Part shown: piece after piece, positions 24,601 to 30,909 of the stretch
Layout of the letters: each line of letters begins with the position of its first letter
Numbering within the stretch: the first letter of the stretch is position 1
NCBI GenBank assembly: GCA_039944855.1
Contig: JBDUXZ010000036.1
Location: 1 to 35,089 of the forward strand
Length of the DNA stretch: 35,089 bases
From: Rhodothermales bacterium
Lineage (GTDB): Bacteria > Bacteroidota > Rhodothermia > Rhodothermales > JANQRZ01
Direction of reading: 5' to 3'
Made by a program: the position numbers and the translations under genes
Notes under the pieces: model-generated
What the model was told of the DNA's origin: nothing
Seen by the model: only the letters and a program-made list of their open reading frames with translations
Databases searched by the model: none

Positions 24601-24676
24601 CAGAATCGCTCTCACCGAGAGGGCAATCTCCTGCGTACTCGGTACCATACTTGACCCTTGTTGAACCGAATTTCAT
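21638..24676 (-). CDS. lanB: LanB-type lantibiotic dehydratase, glutamylation protein
   Basis: The 1,012-residue protein (1,021 if the GTG at 24703 is used) is a lantibiotic dehydratase N-terminal (glutamyl-tRNA-dependent) enzyme. It activates Ser/Thr of the precursor by glutamylation from Glu-tRNA. Family traits are the LLRYYTRAAMKATPFGTF motif at about 215-235, the GNFNGNLHPP and ISYPTGESGH segments, and the VVGFSFPFPRSAASH and QPLPRHR stretches. It is longer than a bare glutamylation domain (about 700-800 residues); the extra length is mainly a polar, Glu/Ser-rich insert at about 880-960, probably disordered. The end carries a block before the separate elimination protein. It is the first gene of the operon. 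No strong Shine-Dalgarno marks either start. Confidence 0.87.
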   Translation of the reverse strand: MKFGSTRVKYGTEYAGDCPLGESDSGENLFEWFVCRLSGLPTHYVEELSTGQSDQAFKIAFVLQRELYESREGVASLLYEAIGRVQDDGQRKHLLRLKRDLYNFRSAEPEALSAVQDTLGPGASEIKRFADLLAQHSEALKRLNAAYLSEASTARQRFQSFMQEESFQCGLLISSKSLYRAQKRYTGSLGADLNGKQDKIERGLLRYYTRAAMKATPFGTFCAVVPGRVVPSSSRGLDLGAGIALSGSPTRKRSVISLNKSLYGIFLSHLSGRSGVRHRLPVEMNPTVSEEEGNFLFLTAKGTREVFRRMPRHDVLDIIDQIVSRNAQATLGDLINALTNHPDVETSKEEAEQYLDQLVDIGLLRFRTGVREQELQWDIPLRALLDGTDDHHAEIVVDTLTRLRALVDEFQEASLTRRSSILTECEQALHEAFASLGIEERTRTGLPLYEDATADVCASVGSASAIGPIAEALSAYLDLTHRLAQPRKEQAAMRHFFDTYYGHVSSIPLLRFYEDYYREHFKPHLEAQSQAQHGDEYDSRNPFDLQLVTAIQRAYRLLQGVVVKRWAENPAEAEIELSRSDLAASLEEVPDSTLIAPSMTVFGQVVCDLDAVQPSRFILRNGAYATGYGKYFSRFLYLFPEAVRNDLFTSNESRKDIYLAEICGDGNFNGNLHPPLLPREISYPTGESGHAEEQLLTSDLGVEAAADDPYALRLRHGPSGRIVLPVDLGFLNPTMRPPLYQLLSQFTPVVGFSFPFPRSAASHVDDVEPASDRDTEVSSLAPPRSTQTANPRLELTITRRPRITFEGTLVLARQCWFVPGPLLPQYAQGDSAFDFYVRVNQWRLDHELPREVYVRIQPLPRHRTHENDGKAEASPLSEDSSEGLTEGSSERTLNVANNFHSDRTGPSESEGDPLEALHTDNRPQHKQTRGSRDLHKPQYIDFANPLLANLFGKMARGLGSFSAILEERYPTAKDLPHYEGVTHAAEQIFQFDVTGGSSSAKSATTDSSCHDG

Positions 24677-24711
24677 AATGGTTAGAGGTTCTTTAGGGGC
24701 CACCTTGCGGC

Positions 24712-24722
24712 TTACACTGTAA
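24712..24722. promoter_or_regulatory. Small dyad upstream of lanB (TTACA-C-TGTAA)
   Basis: A perfect 11-bp dyad lies 36-46 bases before the ATG of lanB at 24676. On the minus strand it contains TACAGT, a possible -10 element, but I see no good -35. It is a candidate operator for the operon or contact site for the neighbouring LuxR-type regulator. The rest of the 24723-25275 gap holds the possible small gene at 24790-24999 and short hairpins. Confidence 0.3.
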
Positions 24723-24789
24723 TTTCCTGCCCTGTGGACTCAGCTCGCCTAGCCGTCAGTAGAGGATGTCGCTGTTCTCGGTCGAGGCA

Positions 24790-24999
24790 TCAGAAACAGC
24801 CGATGAAGGGGATACAGATCGGACCGTCCGTGCCGGAGGCGTCTTCGTTGCCGGTCATCTCCAGGACATACCCTTTTGCAGGCGCGGTAGCTAGCTCGAT
24901 CCACACGGTCGAAGGGGCGCTCACAACTTCGTAAGGCGGGTTCGAACCAGTGTCTGAGGAGGGGGAGAGCCAGAGGGCGATGAGGATGAGGGGAAGCAT
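24790..24999 (-). CDS. Possible small secreted peptide upstream of lanB (69 aa)
   Basis: An ATG frame of 69 residues on the same strand as, and just upstream of, the lanthipeptide operon. It begins with a hydrophobic stretch (MLPLILIALWLSPSS), continues with a beta-like region (YEVVSAPSTVWIELATAP) and ends ASGTDGPICIPFIGCF with its only two Cys near the C-terminus. No Shine-Dalgarno is visible and the hydrophobic start lacks the basic residues of a normal signal peptide; the upstream in-frame sequence is also hydrophobic and lacks a good start. An overlapping frame starting with GTG at 25054 has an N-terminus like a signal peptide, so a frameshifted gene is possible. It could be an accessory peptide, an immunity peptide, or spurious. 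Confidence 0.35.
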   Translation of the reverse strand: MLPLILIALWLSPSSDTGSNPPYEVVSAPSTVWIELATAPAKGYVLEMTGNEDASGTDGPICIPFIGCF

Positions 25000-25152
25000 T
25001 GAGGCGAGGATGATGGGTGAGGGTAGCGATGAGCGCAGAAAGCGCTAGCCACACTATCAGGCACGACTTCGTAACCTCTTCAAGCTGCTCTTGCCTTCCA
25101 TCATCTGCAATCCTCCTTCCTAACGAAGTTCAGTAGTGAGGAGAGACTACGG

Positions 25153-25175
25153 CCTCTAGTCATTTTGTCTAGAGG
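25153..25175 (-). terminator. Weak hairpin after the response regulator gene
   Basis: CCTCTAG (25153-25159) and CTAGAGG (25169-25175) form a 7-bp stem with a 9-base loop, about 100 bases beyond the stop of the response regulator. A second 6-bp stem lies at 25184-25200. Neither has a U-tract on the minus strand, so this is only a tentative end of the two-component operon. Confidence 0.3.
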
Positions 25176-25275
25176 GGACCCCCCTCCCTCTGCAAGGGAG
25201 CCATGGCGGTATGGGTCACTTTGGGGAGTGGTTGCGGTCGATCCTAACGCAGCCCCCAATCGCTGGTGCCCATAC

Positions 25276-25899
25276 TCATTCTTCTCCACGGACGAATCCA
25301 GTCTTCCAGGCCCACGCCACGGCCTCGCGCGCTGTCGCCGCGCCGATCTTGGCGTAGGCGTTGGCGAGGTGGCTTCGCACCGTGTTCTCCGAGATGAAGA
25401 GGGCGGCGGCGATCTCATGGTTGGCCTGACCCATAGCTAGGAGCCGAATCACCTCCCGCTCCCGCTCGGTGAGGACGGCAGCGGGATCCTCGACCGTCGT
25501 CGGCGTCACGAACCACCGGCCCTCGCCTCGGGCTACGGCTCGAACGGCCTCGACGATGAGCTCGGGTGGCTTGTCCTTCGTGATGTATCCCGAGGCGCCG
25601 TTCTTCAGGAGGGCCGTAACGTAGGCAGCATCGTCGTAGGACGAGAGCGCGAGAAGGCGGACGGGGAGCCCCTCGGCATTCACCATCCGAGCCACCTCTA
25701 CGCCGGTCACCCCTGGCATCTCCATGTCGAGAAGGGCGACGTCGAGTCGGACGGACCGGATGAGCCGGAGGGCCTCTTGCCCGTCGGCCGCCTCGGCGAC
25801 GACCTCGATGTCGGCCTCGGCCGAGAGGAGGTCGCGGATGCCGCGTCGCCACACGGGGTGGTCGTCGGCGATGAGGATGCGGATGGGAGCGAGCGGCAT
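25276..25899 (-). CDS. NarL/LuxR-type response regulator
   Basis: The 207-residue protein has a receiver domain (acidic pocket at ILIADDHPVWRRG, phospho-acceptor Asp58 in VALLDMEMPGVTG, conserved Lys in GYITKDK) and a C-terminal LuxR helix-turn-helix at about 140-200 (LTEREREVIRLLAMGQ, then ALFISENTVRSHLANAYAKI). It is full length. It starts 24 bases after the kinase stop, so the two form an operon. Placed directly upstream of the lanthipeptide operon and on the same strand, it is a candidate regulator of that operon, but no shared binding site has been shown. Confidence 0.94.
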   Translation of the reverse strand: MPLAPIRILIADDHPVWRRGIRDLLSAEADIEVVAEAADGQEALRLIRSVRLDVALLDMEMPGVTGVEVARMVNAEGLPVRLLALSSYDDAAYVTALLKNGASGYITKDKPPELIVEAVRAVARGEGRWFVTPTTVEDPAAVLTEREREVIRLLAMGQANHEIAAALFISENTVRSHLANAYAKIGAATAREAVAWAWKTGFVRGEE

Positions 25900-25923
25900 G
25901 ACGGAGTCCGGAGGGAAGTCAGA

Positions 25924-27048
25924 TTACCGAGTTCGTAAGAGGGTCCGCCGTCTGGGGTTTCCCCGGCGTACGGTGGCGCGGACCTCCGTCGGCTCTGTCC
26001 CTGCGGGGTCGCTCTCGATGTGGAGTTCGGCCCCGATGGAGTCGGCCCGCTCGACCATGCCGAGGAGGCCGTAGTGCCCGTCTCGCCCGAGCGTGCGGAG
26101 GTCGTCGGGGACTCGGTACCCCCGGCCGTCGTCGCGGACGCTGAGGAGGATGCGGTCATCGTCGAGCTGGAGGGCGACCGCGATGTGGCTCGGCCTGCCG
26201 TGCTTGGCCGCGTTGTTCATGGCCTCCTGCGCGATCCGGAAGAGGGCGAGGCGGACCCGCTCCGGGAGCGCCTGTCCGTCGTCGTCGAGGTCGAGGGCGA
26301 CGTGGATCGAGGGGTGAGTCCTCCGGAACCGATCTGCAAATGCTCCGAGGGCCGCAGCCAAGCCGAACGGGGCGAGCGCAGGAGGACGGAGGTCCTCGCT
26401 CACTCCGCGGAGTGAGCGGATTACCCGCTGGATCTCCTCGACCACCTCGCCGAGCGGCTCGCTTACAGGTGCCAGCGTCGCGTTAGCTGCGGACGGGCGA
26501 GCGAGCAGGCTCAAGCGCATGCGGAGTGCGTGGAGGTCCTGGACCGGCCCGTCGTGGAGGTCTTGTGCGAGCCGGAGCCGTTCGGCCTCCTGGCTCTCCG
26601 TCAGCCGGCGGCGGACCTCGTCGGCGTGACGGCGGCGCTCGGACTCCCTCCGGAGCCGCCGCCGGTACACCCCGACTGGGAACGCGACGACGGTCACGAG
26701 CCCGACGAGGAAGATGAGGGCGACGGGGAGCATGAGCGGCCGGCGGACGAAGAACACGGACCGGAGCATGGTGCCCTCGACGAACGCGGTGAGGTCGGAC
26801 GCAACGGCGAGGTAGTACTTCGACGGGATGTGGATGCGTCCCCCGTACGGGTCCTCGACCTCGACCCACGGGTTCTCGAAAGCGTCGGCTTCGAGGTAGC
26901 GCATCCGCCACACGTCGGCCGACCCAGCAACGACGACGGAGTCGGCGTCGAGGACCCGTTCCACACGAGGAGGTGCGGGTTGAGCGAGGCTCGCGACCGA
27001 AGCCATGAGTACGACGGCGAAGAGGAGCACTGAGAAGGAGTTTTGCAC
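25924..27048 (-). CDS. HisKA_3-type sensor histidine kinase
   Basis: The 374-residue kinase has a signal-like N-terminus (residues 1-22), an exported sensor region of about 80 residues (to about 100), one transmembrane helix at about 105-128 and the dimerisation/phosphoacceptor segment RLRLAQDLHDGPVQDLH with His165. The HATPase domain has the N-box (FRIAQEAMNNAAKHG) and G-boxes (VRDDGRGYRVP, HYGLLGMVERA). The sensor part includes WVEVEDPYGGRIHIPSKYY, which resembles no ligand domain I can name. It is the NarX/DegS class of kinase, always paired with NarL-type regulators like the next gene. It may respond to an envelope signal, possibly the peptide product. Confidence 0.93.
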   Translation of the reverse strand: MQNSFSVLLFAVVLMASVASLAQPAPPRVERVLDADSVVVAGSADVWRMRYLEADAFENPWVEVEDPYGGRIHIPSKYYLAVASDLTAFVEGTMLRSVFFVRRPLMLPVALIFLVGLVTVVAFPVGVYRRRLRRESERRRHADEVRRRLTESQEAERLRLAQDLHDGPVQDLHALRMRLSLLARPSAANATLAPVSEPLGEVVEEIQRVIRSLRGVSEDLRPPALAPFGLAAALGAFADRFRRTHPSIHVALDLDDDGQALPERVRLALFRIAQEAMNNAAKHGRPSHIAVALQLDDDRILLSVRDDGRGYRVPDDLRTLGRDGHYGLLGMVERADSIGAELHIESDPAGTEPTEVRATVRRGNPRRRTLLRTR

Positions 27049-27383
27049 GGAAGGAGGGGGCGGCAGTACCGCATGAGGTCGAGCTCTTGGAGCGAGGATT
27101 CAAGCTAAGGCTGCCTTTCCCCTATCACTATGAGCCTCTCGAACGCCGGACCTCGTCCTCTGCTTCAGAGCCCTATGTCGCCCTAGATGCAGATCGGATC
27201 AGCGACTCTGTCGGCTAACCTGTTACGAGGGAAGACTGTAGTCGAATCCGGGCAGCGCCCGTCATGCCGCTCGTCAGCGCCCCTATGCCAGCTACGCTGA
27301 CTGTCGGGGCACTTCCTCGCGCCAGTCGTAGTTGGACACATTATGCTCATTGACAGTAACCCTCCAGACTGTTTTCTACGACG

Positions 27384-27656
27384 ATGGGCCCCGAACCCGA
27401 TATGCCACAGAGCGACATCCTCGGCTACCAACTCGCTGCCCTCGCGGATCTGCGTGCCCTCCTCCGGACGGTCCTCGACAACGAGATCGCGATCCTGGCG
27501 AACCTCGAAAACCGGGACGTGGAAGCCGTCGCCGAAGACGTGGATGCAGTCTATCAAGTCCATCTCGACAAAGCGTACGCTGACCTCCACAGATCGATCG
27601 ACGAACTCACCGAGGCTGGTAGGAGGGGAGACCTAGGTCCCGACCCGAAGGGGTGA
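27384..27656 (+). CDS. Hypothetical small helical protein (90 aa)
   Basis: I do not recognise this family. The protein is acidic and helical (ALADLRALLRTVLDNEIAIL, then a second long helix to about 76). It faces the coupling-protein gene and overlaps its 3' end by 24 bases. A second in-frame ATG at 27402 gives 84 residues; neither has a clear Shine-Dalgarno. Third-position bias supports coding. The 335 bases before it (27049-27383) hold no gene or strong structure that I can see. Confidence 0.6.
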   Translation: MGPEPDMPQSDILGYQLAALADLRALLRTVLDNEIAILANLENRDVEAVAEDVDAVYQVHLDKAYADLHRSIDELTEAGRRGDLGPDPKG

Positions 27657-29339
27657 TGTGAGTGCGGCTGGCAGCGTCCCGTGCAACGGATTGAGGTTGT
27701 AGAGTCCCGCGAACTCCTCGTCCTCGAAATACCGGAGCTTCCGGGCCCGCACCGGGTCGCGCCCCTTCACGAAGAGGAGTTGCTCCTCCGGCGGCATCCG
27801 CCGCACCTCGTCGGGGAGGTAGAGCGCTCGCCCCGTCTCCGAGCGCCCCCGGCTCCCGCCGCGTTGGAAGCCGGGGACCTGGAGGCCGTAGGACGTCCCG
27901 CTCGTCGTCCCCTCGCTCTCGGCGCGTACCGTCGCCTGCCCTGTCATCCGCGAGAGGTACTCGGCCGTGTGCTCGTCGGCCGTGCCGAAGGCTTGGAGCA
28001 CGGCGGCGTTGGCGAGGAAGCTCCCCCACGTCTCGGGGTAGACCGCCCGGAGCTGGGTGAGGTCCTGGAGGAAGAGCCAGAGCTGCGCGCCGTAGCCGGC
28101 GGCGAGGCTCACGGCCCGCTCCACGGGCGCGAGCCGGCCGAGATTGGCGAACTCGTCGAGGAGGAAGAGCACACGTCGGCGCGGTACGCCCGGCACGCGG
28201 CTCATCGTGAGGAGCGCACAGGCGACGACAAGGCGGAGCCAGCCGCGGTACGTGTCGATCCGTTCGGGTGGGAGGACGAGGTAGAGTGAGAGCGACTCGT
28301 GGTCTCCGGCGGGGTGCTTCAGCTCGGCGAGGTCGAACGAGGAGCGGGTGAGCACGCGGGCCATGCGGGGGGAGTCGAGGAAGTGCGTGTGCGTCTGCGC
28401 CGTCGAGATCACCCCGCTCCGCTCTTTCTCGGCCTTCTGCAGGATGCGCGCGGCTGCGCGTTGGACGAGCCCGCCGCAAGCATCGCTCCGGAGCATGTCG
28501 TCTTCGAGCAGCCTCGTGAGCTCCTTCGGCGGGAGCGAGAGGAGCTCGCGCACGCGGACGAGCGAGCGGTCCGGCCCCGTCTCGGTGGCGGCGACGTGGA
28601 GGACGAGCCCGGCGAGGAGCGCCTTCGCCTCGCCTTGCCAGAAGTCCGAAGTGGCATCGCGCCGTCCGTCCGGCACCACGAGCATGTCGGCGAGCATGGC
28701 CGCGTCGTCGAGGGCGTCGGGGCCGTCGGCATCTACCAGGTCCAGCGGGTTGAATGCCGCGTGACCACCGACGAGGCCGAACGGGTCGAGCGCGAGCGTT
28801 TTGCTCCCCAGAGCGCGCCTGCGCGAGGTGGTCACGGCGTAGTTCTCCCCCTTCGGGTCGGTGACGACGACGGAGCCGGGATAGGTGAGGAGATTCGGGA
28901 TGACGGCTCCCGTTCCCTTCCCACTCCTCGTCGGGGCCACGGTGAGGAGGTGGCCCTCACCGTCGTAGCGGAGGAGCTTCCCCTGTGCGTTTCGTCGCCG
29001 AGCCTCTCGCCACTGCCCGGCCAGTCGCCGTCCGAGGAGCACCCCGGTCTCCTTCTGCAATTCGCGGCCGCTGCCCCACCGCGCCGTGCCGTGTGCGCCG
29101 GAGCCCTCTGGCTTCGAGCGACGGTAAGCGACGACGAGGAAGGTGACGGATCCGGCGAGGCCCACGAGGAGAACGACCTGCAGCGGGAGCGGGACGTGGG
29201 GGCTCACGAAGTGCAGCCACCCCTGTACGGGCAGCGCGACGACCGAGGCGGCCACGAGGTAAACGACCCCGAGGAGGAGCGGCACTTTGAAGAGCCGCCA
29301 CATCGTGAAGAGGTCGCTCGGCTCGAACCCCTTGCTCAT
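27633..29339 (-). CDS. VirD4/TraG-type conjugative coupling protein
   Basis: The 568-residue ATPase has two N-terminal membrane helices (about 15-38 and 50-72), Walker A APTRSGKGTG at 135-144 and Walker B VLFLLDEFANLG near residue 360. The TraG/TraD C-terminal block (QLWLFLQDLTQLRAVYPETW, FGTADEHTAEYLSRMTG) is intact. It would bring the relaxase-DNA complex to a secretion channel. The frame is open to 29978, but the ATG at 29339 starts the protein exactly where the upstream gene ends (ATGA overlap). No VirB/Tra channel genes occur on the plasmid, so it would have to use a channel supplied by another element. Confidence 0.92.
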   Translation of the reverse strand: MSKGFEPSDLFTMWRLFKVPLLLGVVYLVAASVVALPVQGWLHFVSPHVPLPLQVVLLVGLAGSVTFLVVAYRRSKPEGSGAHGTARWGSGRELQKETGVLLGRRLAGQWREARRRNAQGKLLRYDGEGHLLTVAPTRSGKGTGAVIPNLLTYPGSVVVTDPKGENYAVTTSRRRALGSKTLALDPFGLVGGHAAFNPLDLVDADGPDALDDAAMLADMLVVPDGRRDATSDFWQGEAKALLAGLVLHVAATETGPDRSLVRVRELLSLPPKELTRLLEDDMLRSDACGGLVQRAAARILQKAEKERSGVISTAQTHTHFLDSPRMARVLTRSSFDLAELKHPAGDHESLSLYLVLPPERIDTYRGWLRLVVACALLTMSRVPGVPRRRVLFLLDEFANLGRLAPVERAVSLAAGYGAQLWLFLQDLTQLRAVYPETWGSFLANAAVLQAFGTADEHTAEYLSRMTGQATVRAESEGTTSGTSYGLQVPGFQRGGSRGRSETGRALYLPDEVRRMPPEEQLLFVKGRDPVRARKLRYFEDEEFAGLYNLNPLHGTLPAALTSPLRVGT

Positions 29340-30223
29340 AGCGCCTGCTCGTGTCCGATCCCGCGGCGTCCAGACCGCCGCATGAACTGGAGGCCGGCGG
29401 CCACCATGAGCGCGCAAGCGAGGAGCAGCCCTAGCGTGATCGCGAGGCCGCGGCCGGTGAGCTCCTCCGCCGGTTCTGGAACCCGGTCTTCTCGTTCGGC
29501 TGCCCGCGCCTCCAGGAGCGCAACCTCGGCTGCGTCGTCGATCGTGCCGAGCCGCCCCTCGCTCCCCATCGCACTGGCGATCTGCTCGTCCGTCCTCACG
29601 CGTCGCACAAAGCGCGCGTCCCCCACCCGCCCATCGGGTGCGCCGGCGACGGCTTCGCAGTCGAGCTTCTCCTTCCAACCGCGGAGATCCTGCAGGCTCT
29701 CCCGCCTGCGCTCGCACTCCGTCCGCTGGTCTTCGAAGTAGGTGGGCGAGGCCGAAGCGACGTGGAGTTTCTGTCCGCCCATGTACAGCTCGACGTTCGT
29801 GTATGGGTCGGTGAGGTGCTCCGGCTCGAGCTCGCCGCGTCGGTGGACGACGGCCGCGAGGTGGACCCACTCGCCGAGCGGTACGACCTCGCCATGCGCT
29901 GCGCTGGCTTTGGCTCCGACCTCCTCGTCCGGTGCGACTACGACGGGCGTTCCTGCCGGACCCTCTACGCCCCAGCACTCCAGGCCGAGGCGGTACCCCT
30001 CCTGTTCAGTGAGGACGGGACACCCGGCCTCCGTGCCTTCCACGGTGTAGCTGTCGAGGCGGACCCAGGCTTCGAGGGTCACCGGCTCGGGGTCGGCCGG
30101 GAGGTGGGTGCCCTGGACGGACTGCCGAACCTCCTCGGTCGCCATGTCGCTCCGGTGAAAGTACACGGCGAAGAGAGCGACGGCGAGCACCGTGGTGAAG
30201 GCGAGAATGACGAGGCGTTTCAT
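29336..30223 (-). CDS. Membrane-anchored LamG-like (concanavalin-fold) protein
   Basis: The 295-residue protein has an N-terminal hydrophobic anchor or signal (residues 3-20), a beta-rich region at about 45-165 and a C-terminal transmembrane helix (GRGLAITLGLLLACALMVAAG, about 255-280) followed by a basic tail. The beta region has the LamG_3/jellyroll pattern: LEAWVRLDSY, then EWVHLAAVVHRRG, then NVELYMGGQKLHVAS. Four Cys occur in the exported part, so disulphides are likely. It overlaps the coupling-protein gene as ATGA and must be made with it. A surface-binding or mating-related role is inferred; LamG-like proteins are not a usual part of coupling-protein operons. Confidence 0.75.
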   Translation of the reverse strand: MKRLVILAFTTVLAVALFAVYFHRSDMATEEVRQSVQGTHLPADPEPVTLEAWVRLDSYTVEGTEAGCPVLTEQEGYRLGLECWGVEGPAGTPVVVAPDEEVGAKASAAHGEVVPLGEWVHLAAVVHRRGELEPEHLTDPYTNVELYMGGQKLHVASASPTYFEDQRTECERRRESLQDLRGWKEKLDCEAVAGAPDGRVGDARFVRRVRTDEQIASAMGSEGRLGTIDDAAEVALLEARAAEREDRVPEPAEELTGRGLAITLGLLLACALMVAAGLQFMRRSGRRGIGHEQAL

Positions 30224-30330
30224 GGCGTCGGGGACTGGAATCTCCTACCCCGCGAGCGGATCGAAATATCGTTCGTGCATTTTACGACCTCGGGGAGTAT
30301 GTTGCAAGGCATCGCGGCGTAGTCGCGCGG

Positions 30331-30372
30331 CGTGCTAGCAGGCAGCACGTATAGCAAAAACCTCTAGCACGT
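30331..30372. other. Candidate oriT region between divergent transfer operons
   Basis: The 265 bases between the LamG gene (minus, start 30223) and mobC (plus, start 30489) have no gene. They hold the inverted repeat CGTGCT (30331-30336) / AGCACG (30344-30349) followed by a second AGCACGT at 30366-30372. An oriT usually lies next to the mobC/relaxase operon with an inverted repeat beside the nick site. I see no known nick-site sequence, so this is a positional inference. Confidence 0.35.
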
Positions 30373-30488
30373 CATCGTCATCTTCGCGCGTGGCCGTCGG
30401 CGTGGAGCTTCGTCATCGCCCGCGCGGGACGCTTTCGCAGCGGCGCGGGCCGCCGCTCAACGTCACTCTATCCCTTACCCCTGAGAGC

Positions 30489-30896
30489 ATGGAGACACCG
30501 GATCTCAAGGCCGCCGAAGCGGACCCAAAGACGAGCTCGCCTTCGGACTCGAAGCGCAACGGTGGGAGGCCGAAGAAGCCGAAGAAGGAGCGGCGTGACC
30601 ACGTCGTCCCCGTCCGGATGAACGACGCCGAGTACCGGCTCGTCGAGGAGAAGGCGGAGGCCTCTGGCCTGTCGAAGTCGGCGTACATGCGACGCGCGGC
30701 CACGGGGCGACCGATCAGTCCGAAGGCCGACGCGATGCTCCGGCGAGAGCTCCGGCGGATCGGTGTGGACCTGAACCAGCTCGCCGCGAGCCTCGAACGC
30801 GAGCCGGCCCACGTAGGCGGCCCCGACGCCGCGGCCGTCCGGGCAACCACGGAGGAGCTGCGCCGGGTGCTGAACGAGCTGAGGGACGAGTCGTGA
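30489..30896 (+). CDS. mobC: MobC-family relaxosome accessory protein
   Basis: The 135-residue protein has a charged N-terminal 45 residues, then a ribbon-helix-helix-like region (RDHVVPVRMNDAEYRLVEEKA followed by GLSKSAYMRRAATG), and the MobC signature ELRRIGVDLNQLAASL at about 94-109. MobC binds oriT next to the nick site and helps the relaxase open the strands. The start ATG at 30489 follows CTGAGAGC; the frame is open further upstream, but that part overlaps the presumed oriT and is unlike the family. The relaxase gene starts 13 bases after its stop, with a strong Shine-Dalgarno (GAGGAGG) in the gap. Confidence 0.88.
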   Translation: METPDLKAAEADPKTSSPSDSKRNGGRPKKPKKERRDHVVPVRMNDAEYRLVEEKAEASGLSKSAYMRRAATGRPISPKADAMLRRELRRIGVDLNQLAASLEREPAHVGGPDAAAVRATTEELRRVLNELRDES

Positions 30897-30909
30897 GGAG
30901 GACGCGCTC

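Noticed and set aside
27183..27590. 135-residue minus-strand frame opposite the 90-aa gene
   Set aside because: It overlaps the better-coded plus-strand gene and lacks any start signal or domain.
28299..29741. 480-residue plus-strand frame opposite the coupling protein
   Set aside because: Antisense to a clear VirD4-type ATPase with Walker motifs; the translation is compositionally biased.
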